A stretch of DNA of 64,000 nucleotides from JALJPB01 sp034111045 (GCA_034111045.1 JAWUYA010000001.1:34196-98195), one strand, 5' to 3'; counted from the first letter of the stretch, positions 54,861 through 64,000 are shown. Translations and numbers: made by a program. The notes: generated by a model not told the origin, from the sequence alone.

Positions 54861-54937
54861 TGGCGGACGCGGCAGGAGTCGAACCTGCGACCGCCTGGTT
54901 CGTAGCCAGGTACTCTATCCAGCTGAGCTACGCGTCC
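54861..54937 (-). tRNA. tRNA-Arg (ACG)
   Basis: 77 bases with an encoded CCA, identical to the copy at 54702-54778. The spacers on either side differ, so this is not a simple very recent tandem copy. It follows tRNA-Ser on the same strand. Confidence 0.98.
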
Positions 54938-54999
54938 ACAATTAGTTATTTTTTATATCGTTACTAATCGATGCACAACCAATAATTACAAGTATAATT

Positions 55000-55093
<94 letters not shown>

Positions 55094-55255
55094 AATGGGT
55101 GCGAATACTAATGGATCTTAAAAATAAGTCAAACAATTTTTTATCTTTTATTTGTCTTATTTTACTGTTTGACGACAAATCAAACAACAAGCGTGTTTTT
55201 CAGACAATTATTAAGCAAATCACATGATAATAATAAAAAACGCTCAAAATTTAAA

Positions 55256-55282
55256 GTCAAAAAAGCCGACTAAATGCCGGCT
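55256..55282 (-). terminator. Terminator after csrA
   Basis: Minus-strand AGCCGGCATTTAGTCGGCT with the CCG/CGG stem followed by TTTTTTGAC. It lies about 20 bases after the csrA stop, separating csrA from the tRNA genes. Confidence 0.75.
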
Positions 55283-55302
55283 ATTTCGTTTTCTAAATTT
55301 AT

Positions 55303-55497
55303 TTATACATTACCTGGGGATTCATTATCCTCTTTTTCAGCTTGTATACGCATGTAAATTTCTTCTCGATGTACTGAAATTTCTTTCGGTGCATTAACAC
55401 CAATTCGCACTTGATTTCCTTTAACGCCTAACACAGTTACAGTAACTTCATCACCAATCATTAAAGTTTCACCAACTCGACGTGTCAATATTAACAT
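55303..55497 (-). CDS. csrA: Carbon storage regulator CsrA
   Basis: Dimeric RNA-binding protein that controls translation and stability of many mRNAs by GGA-site binding. 64 residues. The RNA-contacting L4 and R44 are present (MLILTRRVGE, VHREEIY), and the core IGDEVTVTVLGVKGNQVRIGVNAPKE is unchanged. Downstream of lysC and upstream of the tRNA-Ser, the conserved alaS-(lysC)-csrA-serV order. BarA at 4149-6968 acts upstream through UvrY and csr RNAs, which are not in this window. Confidence 0.97.
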   Translation of the reverse strand: MLILTRRVGETLMIGDEVTVTVLGVKGNQVRIGVNAPKEISVHREEIYMRIQAEKEDNESPGNV

Positions 55498-55637
55498 TAT
55501 GTGTTCCTTTATCTTTAAAATGAAATTGCACTAAATGATTACAAGCTAATACTTATTGTAAATTTAGTCTAATATGTGACTAAATGCACGAAAAGTAACA
55601 GTCCACTTTGTAAAAATAGTGACTTATATTAGAGGTT

Positions 55638-56852
55638 CTACATAAAAGTGCGATGTAAACAACGCACGCCTTTAATGAGAGCAGACTCATCTATAATTAC
55701 AGAAATATTAATTTCTGAAGTTGAAATTAACAGGGGTTCGATCCCCTTTTCATCTAAAGCAGAAAAAAATTGTCCTGCAATACCCGAATGAGATTTCATC
55801 CCAATACCAACTGCCGATAGTTTAACAACCTTATCATTGTATTTAATAGCCCTAATGCTAGTTTTTTGTGTCATTTTTTGTAAAACATCATCTATTTGAC
55901 AGAAATATTCTCTTGAAGCTGAAAACTTAACATTGTATTTACATTTATTATTCTTACTATAGGAAATCATATCAATTTCAATACCAGCATCACCTAAAAT
56001 AGTGAGTACTTTAGCTATTGATTTATGATCGATCAGCTCTTCTAAACTCACTAAAAGTTGAGACGCTTGATGAGCAATATTAGAAACAGCTTTTATAGCG
56101 ATACTTTCTGAAACCAACGCTTTCTCATTCATTACCTTGGTTCCTTGACCTGATGTAAAACTACTTAACACTCTTATTGGCATATTATAGCGCATTGCAT
56201 ATTCGACAGCTCGGTTTTGCAAAACTTTGGCACCTAAGTTTGCCATCACTAGCATTTCTTCAAATGAAATAAAGCTAATTTTTTGAGCTAAAGGTTCAAT
56301 TCTAGGGTCGGCAGTATATATTCCATCTACATCAGTAAAAATTTGGCATTCTGCCGCCTTAAGCGCGACGGCAACCGCAATAGCAGAGGTATCAGAGCCT
56401 CCCCTTCCTAATGTTGTGACATTATGTTCATTATCTTGCCCTTGAAACCCAGCAACCACTGCCACCTGCTCTTGCTCCAGAGCCTGTAATAATCGATTGC
56501 CACTTACTGATTTTATTCGAGCGCTGCCAAAACTATTATCGGTGTAAATACCAATTTGATGAGCAAGTAAAGAAATAGCAGAGAAACCACGTTTTATTAA
56601 GGAAATAGCCAACAAGGAAATACTCACCTGTTCTGCAGAAGACAGCAACATATCGAGTTCACGGGTTGCTGGTTGATGATCGATAGCATGAGCTAACGCT
56701 AATAATCGATTTGTTTCACCTGCCATCGCTGACAAAACTACAATAACTTGGTGGCCCTTTCGACGTGTTTCAACAATATTGTCGGCCACAGCTTCAATTC
56801 GTTCAAGGGTTCCAACTGAAGTACCCCCATATTTTTGTACGATAACGGCCAT
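55638..56852 (-). CDS. lysC: Aspartate kinase
   Basis: Phosphorylates aspartate, first step of the lysine, threonine and methionine family. 404 residues, a monofunctional kinase without a homoserine dehydrogenase domain. The kinase domain starts with VQKYGGTSVG, with GRGGSDTSAIAVA and FTDVDGIYTADP. Two ACT domains at the C-terminus are the feedback-binding sites. Located between alaS and csrA as in Pseudomonas and Vibrio. Which amino acid inhibits it cannot be seen. Confidence 0.93.
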   Translation of the reverse strand: MAVIVQKYGGTSVGTLERIEAVADNIVETRRKGHQVIVVLSAMAGETNRLLALAHAIDHQPATRELDMLLSSAEQVSISLLAISLIKRGFSAISLLAHQIGIYTDNSFGSARIKSVSGNRLLQALEQEQVAVVAGFQGQDNEHNVTTLGRGGSDTSAIAVAVALKAAECQIFTDVDGIYTADPRIEPLAQKISFISFEEMLVMANLGAKVLQNRAVEYAMRYNMPIRVLSSFTSGQGTKVMNEKALVSESIAIKAVSNIAHQASQLLVSLEELIDHKSIAKVLTILGDAGIEIDMISYSKNNKCKYNVKFSASREYFCQIDDVLQKMTQKTSIRAIKYNDKVVKLSAVGIGMKSHSGIAGQFFSALDEKGIEPLLISTSEINISVIIDESALIKGVRCLHRTFM

Positions 56853-56905
56853 TAGGTAATAGCCTTATGGTTACTTGTGCAGTTTAACATCTAAGTGTTA
56901 GCAGT

Positions 56906-59530
56906 CTAAGAGAGTTTTGCAGCTAACCAGGCCTCAACGCTTGCTAGCGCTGAACTGACGTTTTCTGGTTGACTGCCACCAGCTTGGGCCATATCGGGTC
57001 TACCACCGCCTTTACCACCCACTTGTTGAGCAACCATATTAACTAATTCGCCTGCTTTTACTTTGCCGATAAGATCTTTGGTGACACCTGAAATCAAACC
57101 GACTTTGCCTTCGCTAGCGGTGGCTAACATAATAATTGCTGAGCCCATTTTATTCTTAAGTTCATCAACCATGCCGCGTAATGCTTGAGTTTCTATACCG
57201 CCTAAGTCCGCAATCAATACGTTAACACCATTGATATTAATTGCTTGACTCACCAGATCAGCACCTTCATGTGTAGCTAATTGCTGCTTTAATTGGCTAA
57301 TTTCTTTCTCTTGTTGCTTACCACGGTTAATTAACTGTTCGACTTTATCAGTGACATTATTAACATCAGACTTTACTAACACCGCAATATTAAATAACGA
57401 TTGTGATTGCTGTTCAACGTAGCGTAAAGCTCCCGTAGCGGTTACGGCTTCTATACGGCGTACTCCTGCGGCAATGCCAGCTTCTGAGGTGATTTTAAAT
57501 AGACCAATATCGCCAGTACGTTCGACGTGAACCCCTCCACAAAGTTCTGTTGAAAAACCACCTAAAGTCACTACTCGCACTTCATCATCGTATTTTTCAC
57601 CAAACAAGGCCATAGCGCCTTTGTTCTTAGCATCATCAATTTGCATTAGCTCTGTTTGACGCACAACATTATTCCGAATCTCTTCATTGACCATTTGTTC
57701 AACTTCTTTTAACTCTCCAGCGGTTACTCCTTCAAAATGCGAGAAATCAAAACGGAGTTTATCGGCTTCGTTTAGTGAGCCTTTTTGTGTGACATGTTCA
57801 CCTAGTACTTTGCGTAATGCGGCATGCAATAAGTGGGTGGCGGTATGGTTTTTAACAATAGCGTCACGACGATCCCTATCAATACTTGCGTTAACACGGC
57901 TATTAACACCAATAGTGGTTCTTGCTATACCTTTATGAGCAAATGCATTACCCAACTTTACGGTGTCATGTACTTCAAACACGCCCTCGTCGACTAGCAA
58001 TAAACCACTATCACCGGCTTGACCGCCAGATTCTGCATAAAAAGGGGTTGAATCAAGAATAACCATACCTGGCTCATCAATAGCTAACTCATTAACCGAC
58101 TCATCACAATTAAATAATTCAACAACTGTAGCGGAATAATTATCCTCGGTATAACCTTTAAATGATGTTTTATGAGCAGAGGTTAATTTCTCATTGTAAT
58201 TGGTACCAAATTGACTGGCTTTTTGTGCACGTTTACGTTGTTCGCTCATGGCTAGATCAAAGCCTACCAGATCAATTTTCAACTGTCGCTCACGAGCAAT
58301 ATCAGCAGTTAAATCGGCAGGAAAGCCATAAGTATCGTAAAGTTTAAATACATCTTCACCAGCAACGGTATCACCAGTTAAGTTAGCTAAAATATCTTCA
58401 AGCAATAACATCCCACGGTCGAGCGTACGACCAAACTGCTCTTCTTCAACCCGTAACATTTTTTCAATGATGGCTTGTTGTTTAAAAAGATCAGGGTAAG
58501 CATCGGCCATTTGTGTCACCAGTGATGCGACCAATTTATGGAAAAAATGACCTTTAGCTTCTAGTTTATGACCATGACGAACAGCTCGGCGGATAATACG
58601 GCGAAGGACATAACCTCGGCCTTCATTTGACGGCACAACACCATCGATAATTAAGAAACTACAGCTGCGGATATGATCACTGATCACTCGTAAAGACTTG
58701 TGCTCAATATCATCACAGCTCAGTAAATTTGCTGTATCTGTAATTAATGCCTTAAAAATATCAATTTCATAGTTACTATGTACATTTTGCATAATAGCTG
58801 ATATTCGCTCAAGCCCCATACCTGTATCAACCGATGGCTTAGGAAGCTGTTGCATTTCACCATCACTTTGACGATTAAACTGCATAAAAACTAAATTCCA
58901 AATTTCGATAAATCTGTCACCATCTTCTTCAGTAGAGCCTGGAGGGCCACCCCAGATTTCTTCTCCGTGATCGTAAAATATTTCAGAACATGGACCACAA
59001 GGACCAGTATCACCCATAGACCAGAAGTTATCCGATTCAAATTTTTTATCGGCAGATTTATCACCGATACGGATGATTTTATCTACGGGTATGCCAATTT
59101 CGTTTTTCCAAAAAGCAAACGCTTCTTCATCACTTTCATAAACAGTCACTAATAACTTTTCTTTGGGCAAACCTAAAACTGACGTTAAAAACTCCCAAGC
59201 GAAACGCATCGCGTCTTCTTTAAAATAATCACCGAAGCTAAAATTACCTAACATTTCAAAGAAAGTATGGTGACGGGCGGTATAACCAACATTTTCTAAA
59301 TCGTTATGTTTTCCACCGGCACGAACACAACGCTGTGATGAAGTAGCACGGGTATAACTGCGTTTTTCTGCTCCTAAAAAAACATCCTTAAAGGGTACCA
59401 TACCCGAATTGGTAAATAATAAGGTGGCATCATTGCCCGGAACTAAAGAGCTGCTAGCAACAACTTGATGCTGCTTACTAGTAAAAAAATCTAAAAATGC
59501 TTGGCGAATATCAGCGGTGCTTTTAATCAT
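56906..59530 (-). CDS. alaS: Alanyl-tRNA synthetase
   Basis: Charges tRNA-Ala; 874 residues. Class II aminoacylation domain with DIRQAFLDFFTSKQHQ, TLLFTNSGMVPFKDVFLG and RRIIRRAVRHG. The editing domain carries the zinc motif HTATHLLH and CGGVHV. The C-terminal domain contains the glycine-rich GGKGGGRPDMAQAGG. It is 53 bases upstream of lysC and follows recX. Confidence 0.97.
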   Translation of the reverse strand: MIKSTADIRQAFLDFFTSKQHQVVASSSLVPGNDATLLFTNSGMVPFKDVFLGAEKRSYTRATSSQRCVRAGGKHNDLENVGYTARHHTFFEMLGNFSFGDYFKEDAMRFAWEFLTSVLGLPKEKLLVTVYESDEEAFAFWKNEIGIPVDKIIRIGDKSADKKFESDNFWSMGDTGPCGPCSEIFYDHGEEIWGGPPGSTEEDGDRFIEIWNLVFMQFNRQSDGEMQQLPKPSVDTGMGLERISAIMQNVHSNYEIDIFKALITDTANLLSCDDIEHKSLRVISDHIRSCSFLIIDGVVPSNEGRGYVLRRIIRRAVRHGHKLEAKGHFFHKLVASLVTQMADAYPDLFKQQAIIEKMLRVEEEQFGRTLDRGMLLLEDILANLTGDTVAGEDVFKLYDTYGFPADLTADIARERQLKIDLVGFDLAMSEQRKRAQKASQFGTNYNEKLTSAHKTSFKGYTEDNYSATVVELFNCDESVNELAIDEPGMVILDSTPFYAESGGQAGDSGLLLVDEGVFEVHDTVKLGNAFAHKGIARTTIGVNSRVNASIDRDRRDAIVKNHTATHLLHAALRKVLGEHVTQKGSLNEADKLRFDFSHFEGVTAGELKEVEQMVNEEIRNNVVRQTELMQIDDAKNKGAMALFGEKYDDEVRVVTLGGFSTELCGGVHVERTGDIGLFKITSEAGIAAGVRRIEAVTATGALRYVEQQSQSLFNIAVLVKSDVNNVTDKVEQLINRGKQQEKEISQLKQQLATHEGADLVSQAININGVNVLIADLGGIETQALRGMVDELKNKMGSAIIMLATASEGKVGLISGVTKDLIGKVKAGELVNMVAQQVGGKGGGRPDMAQAGGSQPENVSSALASVEAWLAAKLS

Positions 59531-59588
59531 GGGTTATCCAAATAATCTATAAATATTCAATAAAATAAGGTGTTCAATACGAATAACA

Positions 59589-60083
59589 TTAACCTAAGTG
59601 CAATACCGTGATAATTTGATCAGACGTAAACCCACGGTATTGTAAAAAACGCATACGTTTTGCTTTTTCTTTTATTGCTAGTTGGTAAGCTTTATCTGGT
59701 AGAGAACTACTTTGAGCCTCTTCAAAGCTAAAACACCAGACTAGCGGTGTACTAAAACGTTTATTATACGCAAGCTCTGCTTGCAGATACCAATCAATTT
59801 CATCATTTTTACTGAGTTCATTGATAATAGTCGCACAAACCCCTTTGCTATTAAGTTCACTTTTTATCGAAAGCCAACCAAAACCTCGATCAACTCTCAT
59901 TCTCAAGATACTCGCAGCAAAGCGTTCATCACTCAAGTAATTTTTAGTGCGCAGGTAATCTAACACCGAGAGAATATCATCTGAGCCAAAGTTTTTTTTG
60001 AGTAATTTTTGGTGTAATTCTTTATGAGAATGTTCACGTCTAGATAATAAATTTATGGCGCGATGCATTATTTCTTTTTTCAT
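59589..60083 (-). CDS. recX: RecA regulatory protein RecX
   Basis: Inhibits RecA filament growth. From the ATG at 60083 it has 164 residues; the frame opens at a TTG four codons earlier. Three-helix RecX repeats: AINLLSRREHSHKELHQKLLKK, DEIDWYLQAELAYNKRF and RMRFLQYRGFTSDQIITVL. It lies 58 bases before alaS, as recX-alaS in many gammaproteobacteria. recA, the usual upstream neighbour, is not in the next 550 bases. Confidence 0.9.
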   Translation of the reverse strand: MKKEIMHRAINLLSRREHSHKELHQKLLKKNFGSDDILSVLDYLRTKNYLSDERFAASILRMRVDRGFGWLSIKSELNSKGVCATIINELSKNDEIDWYLQAELAYNKRFSTPLVWCFSFEEAQSSSLPDKAYQLAIKEKAKRMRFLQYRGFTSDQIITVLHLG

Positions 60084-60095
60084 TAATAGAACCAA

Positions 60096-60649
60096 ACAAC
60101 AATTAGTAATTATGACGAGGTAAATTAATACTTTACTCTTGCTAGAATAGAGTAATTACCACAGTAAGTATATCTAAGCGCTTATGCCATAAAAAAACGC
60201 TAGCTGTAGGTAGTTAGTAGCTGTAGGTATATGCATTCGATAATGATAAACAAAAATATTAATTGCCTCCGATGATACTAAGCACTGCATTTTCACCCAT
60301 TAATAGCAAAGGGTATAAATTGCAGAACAGCAAGTCACGGTTAATATGATGGTAAAGGTAACGGAAAAGATTGGGCTTACTTTTGTCAGTTTTCCAAAGG
60401 GATTTGAAAATTTGATACTCATATATTACCGATCTAATACTGATGTAATAAGGCTGAATTTAAGCATTTAACAAACAATCTGAGATATTAGCTTAGTCGC
60501 TTAATTGTTAATAACATTAGGTTTTATTTAACATAACGTTATTAAATTATATATACAGTAGACAAAAACCAGATCATACAATAAAATATATACAGGTCAG
60601 TATGTTTATTACGTTTCAATATATTTTATTAAATTAGTATGGAGTTCAC
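60096..60649. other. Intergenic region between recX and the pilin-like gene
   Basis: About 550 bases. It contains two copies of TAGCTGTAGGTA (60201-60212 and 60218-60229), a 7-bp inverted repeat TTACTCT/AGAGTAA at 60133-60155 that could be in the recX promoter, and an ORF of 41 codons from 60346 without a convincing ribosome site. recA is missing. Otherwise AT-rich with nothing recognisable. Confidence 0.5.
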
Positions 60650-61093
60650 ATGAATAAATTACAACACGGTTTTACCTTGATTGAATTAGTGGTGGTGATG
60701 GTAGTACTTGGTATTCTTGGCGGTGTGGCACTCCCTAAGTTTATCGATCTTGGCGCTGATGCTCATGATGCAACTGCACAGGGCGTGGCTGCAGCCATTT
60801 CATCAGGCTCAGCCATTAATTTTGCCGCCAAACTAGCTGGAAATAGTTCTGCCACTACTGTCAAAAGCGCTACTTCATGCGCAGATGTTGGTAATTTCAC
60901 GACTACATCTATATTACCAGGCACAACTTTGGCCGCGGTAGTAGCTTTAACAAATATTGATGATGGCACTTTTTATTCTTTGACAACTCCCGCAGGTGCA
61001 TGTTCTACCGCTACTGCTGGTACTGAAATTGGCTGTAACATTGCAGTTAAGGGCGGTAGTAAAGAAGTTGTTGCCACGATTATTTGCACATAA
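60650..61093 (+). CDS. Type IV pilin-like (prepilin) protein
   Basis: 147 residues with a class III prepilin signal: MNKLQHG, then cleavage before FTLIELVVVMVVLGILGGVALP, with E at position +5. The rest is rich in Ala/Thr/Ser and contains four cysteines in two pairs (SCADVG and GACS; GCN, ICT), as in MshA-like or type II pseudopilins. GGAG precedes the ATG. It stands alone: no pilus assembly, secretion or peptidase gene is next to it. It may work with machinery elsewhere. Confidence 0.85.
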   Translation: MNKLQHGFTLIELVVVMVVLGILGGVALPKFIDLGADAHDATAQGVAAAISSGSAINFAAKLAGNSSATTVKSATSCADVGNFTTTSILPGTTLAAVVALTNIDDGTFYSLTTPAGACSTATAGTEIGCNIAVKGGSKEVVATIICT

Positions 61094-61115
61094 TAGTTAT
61101 CACCTATAAGTCGTC

Positions 61116-61162
61116 ACTCACCTAGGTCTAACTAGAAACTTGATATTTGTGCCTAGGTGAGT
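61116..61162 (+). repeat. 11-bp inverted repeat after the pilin-like gene
   Basis: ACTCACCTAGG (61116-61126), 25-base loop, CCTAGGTGAGT (61152-61162). It begins 22 bases after the stop codon. A short T-rich run (CTCTT) follows, so it may be a long-stemmed terminator or an mRNA-stabilising hairpin. Confidence 0.65.
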
Positions 61163-61529
61163 CTCTTAATAACCTGAAATCAACAAAAAATTAGGTTTAC
61201 ACTTATACAGCTTGTCATTAATAACAACTATTGAATAAAATAATCGTTTGTAGCGATAGGTGAGAGTGAATAATCAATAAGCGTGGGTACGTAAAAATCT
61301 AGGCGGGCCTCATCGGTTCACAACCCCAGTACATGAATGTTTTTATAGCTAACAGTGCTTACAGCGTAGTTAACACAGAAAGCTAACCCAGAAAGTTAAC
61401 ACAGTGGACTAGCATCAATAAGTCAGAATAAGAGAATCAACAGTTGACCAATAAACGCTTCATTAGGCCCAGCGTTTGCTACTTAGCTTAAAATTTTATG
61501 TACGCAAGCACTATAAGGAAACTGTGCCC
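61163..61529. other. Intergenic region with a 13-bp tandem repeat
   Basis: Three units of a 13-base repeat lie at 61368-61406: AGTTAACACAGAA, AGCTAACCCAGAA, AGTTAACACAGTG. GTTAAC is a palindrome within the unit. No gene or promoter can be recognised; the segment separates the pilin-like gene from the convergent nqrM. Confidence 0.5.
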
Positions 61530-61751
61530 TTATAAATTTATGATTGGAATTTGTTGTGCTTTTAATGCCGCATTACGTTCACGTTCTTGGCGTTTTTCGC
61601 AAGGATTATCGCAGTTACACGACTTATCAATACCCACGGAGGCTAAGCCGCCACAACTACCAGCCAAGGTTTTTTTCTGAAAAATATAACCTACGGCCAT
61701 TGCTGTAACAATAACAAGAAAAAAAACTAAGGTGAGCATAAAAACCATCAT
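61530..61751 (-). CDS. nqrM: Na+-NQR maturation protein NqrM
   Basis: Small membrane protein needed for assembly of Na+-translocating NADH:quinone reductase. 73 residues: one N-terminal transmembrane helix (about 3-22), then the family's cysteine motif GSCGGLASVGIDKSCNCDNPCEKR, thought to help deliver iron between NqrD and NqrE. It is 33 bases after apbE. The first of two ATGs is taken because TAGG lies at fair spacing. Confidence 0.93.
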   Translation of the reverse strand: MMVFMLTLVFFLVIVTAMAVGYIFQKKTLAGSCGGLASVGIDKSCNCDNPCEKRQERERNAALKAQQIPIINL

Positions 61752-61784
61752 TTGAATAAACCTAAGACTTTTTAAATATATAAA

Positions 61785-62804
61785 CTACTTTAAGAATGGC
61801 ATAAATTTTACCGTAATTTGCTCTTTAAAGCCATTATCGGTTTTAGAAATAATGTAAGCGGCAATATTATGTTGATTGGCAAATTCAAACGCTTTATCTG
61901 CACCCATGACCATCATAGCGGTTGAAAGCCCATCAGCTGTCATAGATGAGGGATGAATAACAGTGACTGACACCAACTTATGATTAATTGGCTTACCGGT
62001 GTCGGGATCGATAATATGAGAAAAACGCATTTTCTCTGCTTCAAAGTAGTTGCGGTAATCTCCCGATGTCGCTACCGCATTATCTTTTGGTACAATAAAT
62101 TGGTGGATACTACGAACGTCTGTCATCGGTTTTTCTATCGCAATCACCCAAAGCTCACCCGAGGCCTTAAAACCTTTTACCCGCATCTCTCCACCAATTT
62201 CTACAAGGTAGTTTTGAATACCCTTCTTTTCAATTAATTCTGCTACAACATCAACACCATAACCTTTTGCTGTTGTTGATAAATCAACATAAAGTTCAGG
62301 AATTGCTTTGGTCAGTTTATTGCCTTCAAGTGATAAAAACTTTAAACCTATACGTCCTTTAGTCGCAGCCAACATTTTATCACTAGGCACTGTTTCAGGA
62401 CGGTTTTGGGGACCAAAACCCCAAAGATTAACCAAAGGACCAATAGTAATATCAAGTTTGCCTTCACTCATTTGACCTAAGCGGATTGATTCTTTAATGA
62501 CACGCTGCAATCCTGGTGATATTTCAACAGGCTCAGTGCTTTGGCTCTTATTAAAAAGTGATAACTCAGATGTTGGAATGTAAGTCGACATCTCTTGATT
62601 AACCTGTTTAAGCAAAGAATCGATCTCACCTTGGAGCGTTTCAATTTTTATCGAATCATTTTTTACAACAAGCTTGATATTATAAGTCGTACCCATGGTA
62701 AGACCTTGCAAAAATATCACTTCCTTTTTCGGATTTTTACTTGTAAAACAGGCAGTTAAAACAATTACTAGGATAATAATTACTAGTGACTTTAATTTGT
62801 TCAT
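61785..62804 (-). CDS. apbE: FAD:protein FMN transferase ApbE
   Basis: Periplasmic lipoprotein that attaches FMN covalently to threonine residues of NqrB and NqrC. 339 residues. A lipoprotein signal (hydrophobic helix ending LTAC) precedes the ApbE domain: GTTYNIK, EGKLDITIGPLVNLWGFGP, STTAKGYGVDVVAE, ATSGDYRNYF and HIIDPDTGKPINH, including the metal-binding aspartate region. It lies downstream of the nqrF terminator and upstream of nqrM. Confidence 0.94.
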   Translation of the reverse strand: MNKLKSLVIIILVIVLTACFTSKNPKKEVIFLQGLTMGTTYNIKLVVKNDSIKIETLQGEIDSLLKQVNQEMSTYIPTSELSLFNKSQSTEPVEISPGLQRVIKESIRLGQMSEGKLDITIGPLVNLWGFGPQNRPETVPSDKMLAATKGRIGLKFLSLEGNKLTKAIPELYVDLSTTAKGYGVDVVAELIEKKGIQNYLVEIGGEMRVKGFKASGELWVIAIEKPMTDVRSIHQFIVPKDNAVATSGDYRNYFEAEKMRFSHIIDPDTGKPINHKLVSVTVIHPSSMTADGLSTAMMVMGADKAFEFANQHNIAAYIISKTDNGFKEQITVKFMPFLK

Positions 62805-62959
62805 AAATTTCTCATCAAGTTATTATTTATCTAAATATTTGCTTCAACATGCTTAAAAAAATAATCAAGAGCGAGTGCAGCTATCAGTGAGTAAGCCTCA
62901 AGCGCTTTAAATTGATTGATTTCCGTTGTGCTTCTTCATCCGCAATTTAAAATTGAGTG

Positions 62960-62990
62960 TATTAAAAAAAGGTGACCTAAGTCACCTTTG
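62960..62990 (-). terminator. Terminator of the nqr operon
   Basis: Minus-strand AAAGGTGAC-TTAG-GTCACCTTTTTTT forms a perfect 9-bp stem with a T-run. It lies about 140 bases after nqrF and about 155 before the apbE start, so apbE-nqrM is probably transcribed from its own promoter in 62805-62960 or by read-through. That stretch shows no gene. Confidence 0.9.
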
Positions 62991-63131
62991 TTACCCAATC
63001 ATGCAATTCTATAGTTGTTCTTTAAGCACTGACTGTTTCGACTCTTTCAAGGTTTGAATACTTAACCTATGACTCTAGGTGAGTACTTCCATAAAGCAAG
63101 GTGTAGCAATGAACAAGTCTAAATCGAAATA

Positions 63132-64000
63132 TTAACCACCAAAGTCATCGAGCATAATATTTTCATCTTCTACACCTAAGTCTTTAAGCATATGTATAAC
63201 AGCGGCGTTCATCATTGGAGGACCACACATATAGTACTCACAATCTTCTGGTGCTTCATGACCCTTAAGGTAATTTTCATAAAGTACATTATGAATAAAA
63301 CCTGTCATGCCATCCCAGTTATCTTCGGGTTGTGGATCTGAAAGCGCGACATGCCATTGGAAGTTATCATTATCAGCGGCTAAACCGTTATAATCATCTT
63401 CATAGAACATTTCACGTTTAGAACGAGCACCATACCAAAACGACATTTTTCGTTTTGAATTTAAACGCTTGAGTTGGTCAAAGATATGTGAACGCATTGG
63501 CGCCATACCAGCGCCACCACCAATAAAGACCATTTCATTATCACTTTCTTTGGCAAAGAACTCACCAAATGGACCTGAAATAGTTACTTTATCACCCGGC
63601 TTAAGACTGAAAATAAATGACGACATTCTACCTGCGGGTAAATGTAAACGTCCAGGAGGTGGCGTAGCAATACGCACGTTAAGCATAATAATGCCTTCCT
63701 CTTCTGGATAGTTAGCCATTGAGTATGCACGTAATGTAGCCGTGTCTACCTTTGACTCAACATCAAAGAAACCAAAATGCTTCCAATCACCACGGTACTG
63801 TTCATCAATATCAAAATCACTGTATTTAACATGGTGAGCTGGTGCTTCAATTTGAATATAACCCCCCGCTTTAAACGGAACTGATTCACCATTTGGAATT
63901 TGGAACTTAAGTTCTTTAATAAAAGTTGATTGGGTATCGGTAGAGATAACTTCACACTCACATTGCTGAACACCAAAGATTTCATCTTCAAGCACAATAT
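63132..64000 (-). CDS. nqrF: Na+-NQR subunit F, C-terminal part (cut by window edge)
   Basis: NADH dehydrogenase subunit of the Na+-NQR. About 289 residues of the expected 405-410 are present. The missing N-terminus should hold the membrane helix and the 2Fe-2S ferredoxin domain. Seen here: FAD-binding RAYSMANYP, the phosphate-binding GRMSSFIFSLKPGD, NADH-binding GGGAGMAPMRSH, CGPPMMNAAV and the C-terminal LDDFGG. The gene continues beyond base 64000. It lies at the end of the nqrABCDEF operon, with its terminator before apbE. Confidence 0.95.
   Translation of the reverse strand, partial: IVLEDEIFGVQQCECEVISTDTQSTFIKELKFQIPNGESVPFKAGGYIQIEAPAHHVKYSDFDIDEQYRGDWKHFGFFDVESKVDTATLRAYSMANYPEEEGIIMLNVRIATPPPGRLHLPAGRMSSFIFSLKPGDKVTISGPFGEFFAKESDNEMVFIGGGAGMAPMRSHIFDQLKRLNSKRKMSFWYGARSKREMFYEDDYNGLAADNDNFQWHVALSDPQPEDNWDGMTGFIHNVLYENYLKGHEAPEDCEYYMCGPPMMNAAVIHMLKDLGVEDENIMLDDFGG

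Noticed and set aside
54702..54937. tRNA cluster as an integration site
   Set aside because: No integrase, no repeated tRNA 3' fragment and no foreign genes nearby.
56853..56905. Lysine riboswitch before lysC
   Set aside because: The spacer to alaS is only 53 bases, too short for a riboswitch.
60346..60471. 41-codon open frame in the recX-pilin spacer
   Set aside because: No ribosome site worth naming, no recognisable family and AT-rich composition like the spacer.

Overview
The window is a low-GC (roughly high-30s percent) chromosomal segment of a gammaproteobacterium. Gene order matches Escherichia, Vibrio and Shewanella blocks. The low GC, the Na+-pumping NADH dehydrogenase (nqr), the Na+ oxaloacetate decarboxylase (oadGAB) and many Alteromonadales-like proteins suggest a marine Colwellia-like organism. 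That placement is inferred from style and synteny; no search was run. I see no prophage, insertion sequence, CRISPR array or defence island. Almost everything is core genome, and the novelty lies in small insertions, losses, relics and unusual signals.

Layout. 1-7260: a short secreted-protein fragment, then relA and rlmD on the minus strand divergent from barA (stringent response, rRNA methylation, BarA/UvrY signalling), then a small unknown gene. 7376-16111: a long minus-strand block rpoE-rseA-rseB-rseC-lepA-lepB-rnc-era-recO-pdxJ (envelope stress, signal peptidase, RNA processing, ribosome assembly, repair, vitamin B6); acpS, usual after pdxJ, is absent. A sigma-E-type promoter precedes rpoE. 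16354-20304: nadB, the convergent sdhE-ygfX pair, then ygfZ and slyD. 20379-24845: an ABC ATPase and an ABC-permease/M1-peptidase fusion. 25029-32084: a DUF1232 gene, lysS, prfB with its programmed +1 frameshift, a FetB-like permease, recJ and dsbC; a decayed copy of the prfB 3' end lies between prfB and lysS. 32301-39193: fldB, srmB and a 1544-residue hybrid sensor kinase.

39420-39700 holds the degraded C-terminal end of a TonB-dependent receptor gene. 39862-43035 carries the TIGR03545/TIGR03546-type pair and yaaA; 43358-44615 tal and a DUF3545-type microprotein; 44868-49162 an alpha/beta hydrolase, a KAS III-type thiolase-fold enzyme and tmcA; 49433-50820 a basic/acidic microprotein, a pdxH variant and a DUF6122 gene that seems to start at ATC. 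50882-54102 is oadGAB. 54702-60083 is recX-alaS-lysC-csrA-tRNA-Ser-tRNA-Arg-tRNA-Arg, a classical gammaproteobacterial order. 60650-61093 is an isolated type IV pilin-like gene. 61530-64000 holds the end of the nqr operon (nqrF, cut by the window edge) followed by apbE and nqrM, which flavinylate and mature that complex.

Functional links: DsbC and RecJ share an operon-like run; RpoE/RseABC, LepB and RseB concern the envelope; NqrF, ApbE and NqrM serve one respiratory Na+ pump, and OadGAB is a second Na+ pump; SdhE and NadB both concern flavoproteins. Several start codons were moved from the longest ORF because that began at TTG while a better-placed ATG follows. The reverse was done for recJ (TTG retained), ygfX (GTG) and the DUF6122 gene (ATC).
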